This document shows, piece by piece, positions 62,176 to 64,000 of a stretch of DNA of 64,000 bases (position 1 is the first letter of the stretch; each line of letters begins with the position of its first letter). The stretch is taken from assembly GCA_041398965.1 (NCBI GenBank), contig JAWKTT010000009.1, forward strand, positions 62,001 to 126,000. Reading direction: 5' to 3'. Origin of the DNA: JAWKTT01 sp041398965 (GTDB lineage Bacteria > Planctomycetota > Planctomycetia > Planctomycetales > Planctomycetaceae). The notes below the pieces were generated by a model, which made no database searches, was not told the DNA's origin, and worked only from the letters and a program-made list of their open reading frames with translations. A program made the position numbers and the translations under genes.

Positions 62176-64000
62176 ATGAACCCCCTGCCTCGTACTCGTT
62201 CATGCCACTTGATGCTGTGCCTGTTTCTGATATCAGGAGCGAGTGCTCCGTTGCTGGCCGAGGCGGAACCTCTCATGCTTTCGTTGCAGTCACAACGGGA
62301 AACAGCAATTGGGTCCGGGCAGTATCAGCTGGTGACCCAAGATGAACAGTGGCAGCCGACAGAGACCGCCATCATCGTGTGCGATGTCTGGGACTATCAC
62401 CACTGCCTCAACGCGGTGCGACGTCTGGAGGAGTTTGCTCCTCGACTCAATGACGTGTTGACGAAAGCCCGTCAACAGGGTGTGACGATCATTCATGCTC
62501 CCAGTGACTGCATGCCGGCTTACGCCGAGCACCCCGCTCGAAAACGAGCGACACAAGCCCCACGAGCAGCCATGCTCCCGCACGGCATTACTTCTTGGTG
62601 TTCGCAAATCCCGACGGAAGAACAGGCGGTCTATCCACTCGATCAATCGGACGGCGGAGAAGATGACGACCCCGCGGAACATGCCGATTGGGCGAAGAAG
62701 TTAACTGCCCTCGGTCGTAATCCCAACCTCCCCTGGGGAAAGCAATCACCGCTCATCACCATTGATGAGGACCGCGACTTCATCACGGATCAGGGGGATG
62801 AAGTCTGGAATGTTCTCGAGAGTCGAGGCATCAAGAATGTCATCCTGACAGGGGTTCACGTCAATATGTGTGTGACAGGTCGTCCCTTTGGACTGCGTCA
62901 GATGGCACGCAATGGAAAGCATGTCGTCCTGATGCGAGACATGACCGACTCGATGTACAACCCACAACGTTGGCCGTACGTCTCGCACTATGCTGGGAAC
63001 GACCTGATCATCGGACATATCGAAAGGTCCATTTGCCCGACGATGACCAGTGCTCAGATTCTGGGAGGTCAGCCATTCCGGTTCTCCCATGACATACGAA
63101 CAACTACCGAAAGGATGCAGCAGAGAACCAGCACTCATCAGCCCCCGCCGACAAAAGAAGACTACGCGAAGCGTTGGGTCAACGTCCCGGTTCCGTCAAC
63201 TGCGTTGGTCGGTGACGAAGGAGTTCTGACCGGGGTCACAGGGCCGGGATGGTATCGATGTGTCATCTACATCCCAGCCGACTGGGCAGCCGAACAACTC
63301 TTGACTGTTCGACTCGGCGAAGGGACTTCGACGCAGGCAACGCGAGGTTACATCAACGGGAAATCGCTGGATGCCCCCGGCGACCATACGCTGACCATCG
63401 CACCAGTGACCATCAATTCGGGAGACTACAATCTCCTGGTGCTGCGGGTCGCCGACGTTGCCAGCGCGCTGACATCCGCACCGATCATTGAGTCTCACGA
63501 CACGAAACGCCAACTGCAACTCAAAGGGACTTGGCAGCTTCACTTGGGAGACGACGACAGTCTGGCAAACATGCCATTGCCTGCGAAGTTTGGGGGTGGC
63601 TCTGATGTCGTCTTTTCGCCAGAAGAACCGCTCTGGGTCGCCCGTCCGTTGACTCGCAAAGGGGAGTTTACCCCCGGCATCGAGGGGCCGGCATGTGATG
63701 CCGAGGGGAACATCTTTGCGGTCAACTATGGCAAGGAAGGGACCATCGGACGCATCACTCCCGAGGGGGTGGGGGAAGTCTTTGTGACACTCCCCGAAGG
63801 GAGCGTGGGGAATGGGATTCGGTTCGACAAAGAGGGGAACTTCTATGTGGCGGACTACACCATGCACAACGTGCTCAAGGTGAATCCCAAGACCAAAGAG
63901 ATTACCGTTCATGCCCATAACGACCAGATGAATCAGCCGAACGATCTGGCGATTGCAGACGATGGAACACTTTACGCCAGCGACCCGAACTGGGGGGCCT
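62176..64000 (+). CDS. Partial isochorismatase-like hydrolase fused to beta-propeller domain
   Basis: About 608 codons are readable from the ATG at 62176 (GAGG 8 bp upstream) to the window edge, with no stop. A signal peptide, MNPLPRTRSCHLMLCLFLIS, is followed by an isochorismatase-like domain with TAIIVCDVWDYHH (catalytic Asp) and LTGVHVNMCVTGRPFGLRQ (nucleophilic Cys). A beta-sandwich-like section with KLQLKGTW-type strands comes next (QLQLKGTWQLHLGDD). From about residue 495 an SMP-30/NHL-like propeller begins, with GIEGPACDAEGNIFAVNYG, GNGIRFDKEGNFYVADYT and NQPNDLAIADDGTLYASDP. It is exported. The C-terminus is missing here. Confidence 0.88.
   Translation, partial: MNPLPRTRSCHLMLCLFLISGASAPLLAEAEPLMLSLQSQRETAIGSGQYQLVTQDEQWQPTETAIIVCDVWDYHHCLNAVRRLEEFAPRLNDVLTKARQQGVTIIHAPSDCMPAYAEHPARKRATQAPRAAMLPHGITSWCSQIPTEEQAVYPLDQSDGGEDDDPAEHADWAKKLTALGRNPNLPWGKQSPLITIDEDRDFITDQGDEVWNVLESRGIKNVILTGVHVNMCVTGRPFGLRQMARNGKHVVLMRDMTDSMYNPQRWPYVSHYAGNDLIIGHIERSICPTMTSAQILGGQPFRFSHDIRTTTERMQQRTSTHQPPPTKEDYAKRWVNVPVPSTALVGDEGVLTGVTGPGWYRCVIYIPADWAAEQLLTVRLGEGTSTQATRGYINGKSLDAPGDHTLTIAPVTINSGDYNLLVLRVADVASALTSAPIIESHDTKRQLQLKGTWQLHLGDDDSLANMPLPAKFGGGSDVVFSPEEPLWVARPLTRKGEFTPGIEGPACDAEGNIFAVNYGKEGTIGRITPEGVGEVFVTLPEGSVGNGIRFDKEGNFYVADYTMHNVLKVNPKTKEITVHAHNDQMNQPNDLAIADDGTLYASDPNWGA

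Overview
This window looks like a piece of a Planctomycetes chromosome, probably order Planctomycetales; I cannot name the genus from sequence alone. The evidence is the set of lineage-typical families: two DUF1501 proteins, a PSCyt1/DUF1549/DUF1553 protein with c-type haem motifs, DUF1570, DUF1573 and DUF6807 (PmoA) proteins, many secreted proteins without a recognisable family, a Rho with a very long disordered N-terminus, and MnmE, SmpB, AccD, TsaB, DnaA and HolB scattered singly among lineage-specific genes. G+C is moderately high. Most gene starts needed trimming to internal ATGs that have a Shine-Dalgarno-like sequence and a signal peptide or family N-terminus.

Layout. 1-6.1 kb: secreted or envelope proteins (a partial secreted protein, a Gly/Met-rich lipoprotein, a LolA-like protein, a DUF1501 protein with a Tat signal, a metzincin-like protease). 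6.5-8.0 kb: an ECF sigma factor with two downstream single- or double-pass membrane proteins, likely one operon. 8.2-11.6 kb: an Nramp-related transporter and a nucleoside-type MFS permease, both carrying a soluble Ala/Lys/Glu-rich insertion. 11.7-16.2 kb: small lineage-specific genes, a DUF6580-like membrane protein, a zinc-ribbon gene broken by a frameshift and a VWA protein. 16.3-18.9 kb: holB and dnaA on the minus strand. 19.7-24.6 kb: a basic small protein, a YHS/TRASH-type lipoprotein, accD and an AAA+ ATPase. 24.9-31.9 kb: a secreted alpha/beta hydrolase, an M20 peptidase next to a DacZ-type diadenylate cyclase, a BON-like protein and tsaB.

32.3-42.7 kb: two TPR proteins, a YpfJ-type zinc peptidase, a second DUF1501 protein, a membrane-anchored VWA protein and a STAS-domain protein, all plus strand. 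43.5-49.3 kb: an RluB/RsuA-type pseudouridine synthase with a long repetitive basic tail, a DUF6807 protein and a large cytochrome/DUF1549/DUF1553 protein. 49.3-51.0 kb is about 1.75 kb without a convincing gene, ahead of rho. After the rho terminator come a DUF1573 protein, a Cys-rich secreted protein and a membrane protein in a visibly more A/T-rich cassette. 55.7-64 kb: a DUF1570 protease-like protein, an FKBP lipoprotein, mnmE, an ATP-grasp-like protein, smpB, a PhyH-type dioxygenase, and a partial isochorismatase-like plus beta-propeller protein running off the end.

The spaces between genes hold at least two families of short dispersed repeats: a roughly 115-bp MITE-like element with two internal hairpins (four copies) and a CCCTCTCCCCCAC/GTGGGGGAGAGGG long-arm palindrome (three good copies, two with shared flanks). 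There is also an unusual cluster of palindromes at about 42.92-43.12 kb. I found no rRNA, tRNA, CRISPR array, prophage or IS transposase. No complete new multi-gene defence or metabolic system stands out. The best candidates for undescribed biology are the three-gene cassette after rho, the palindrome cluster, and the lineage-specific TPR/VWA envelope locus.
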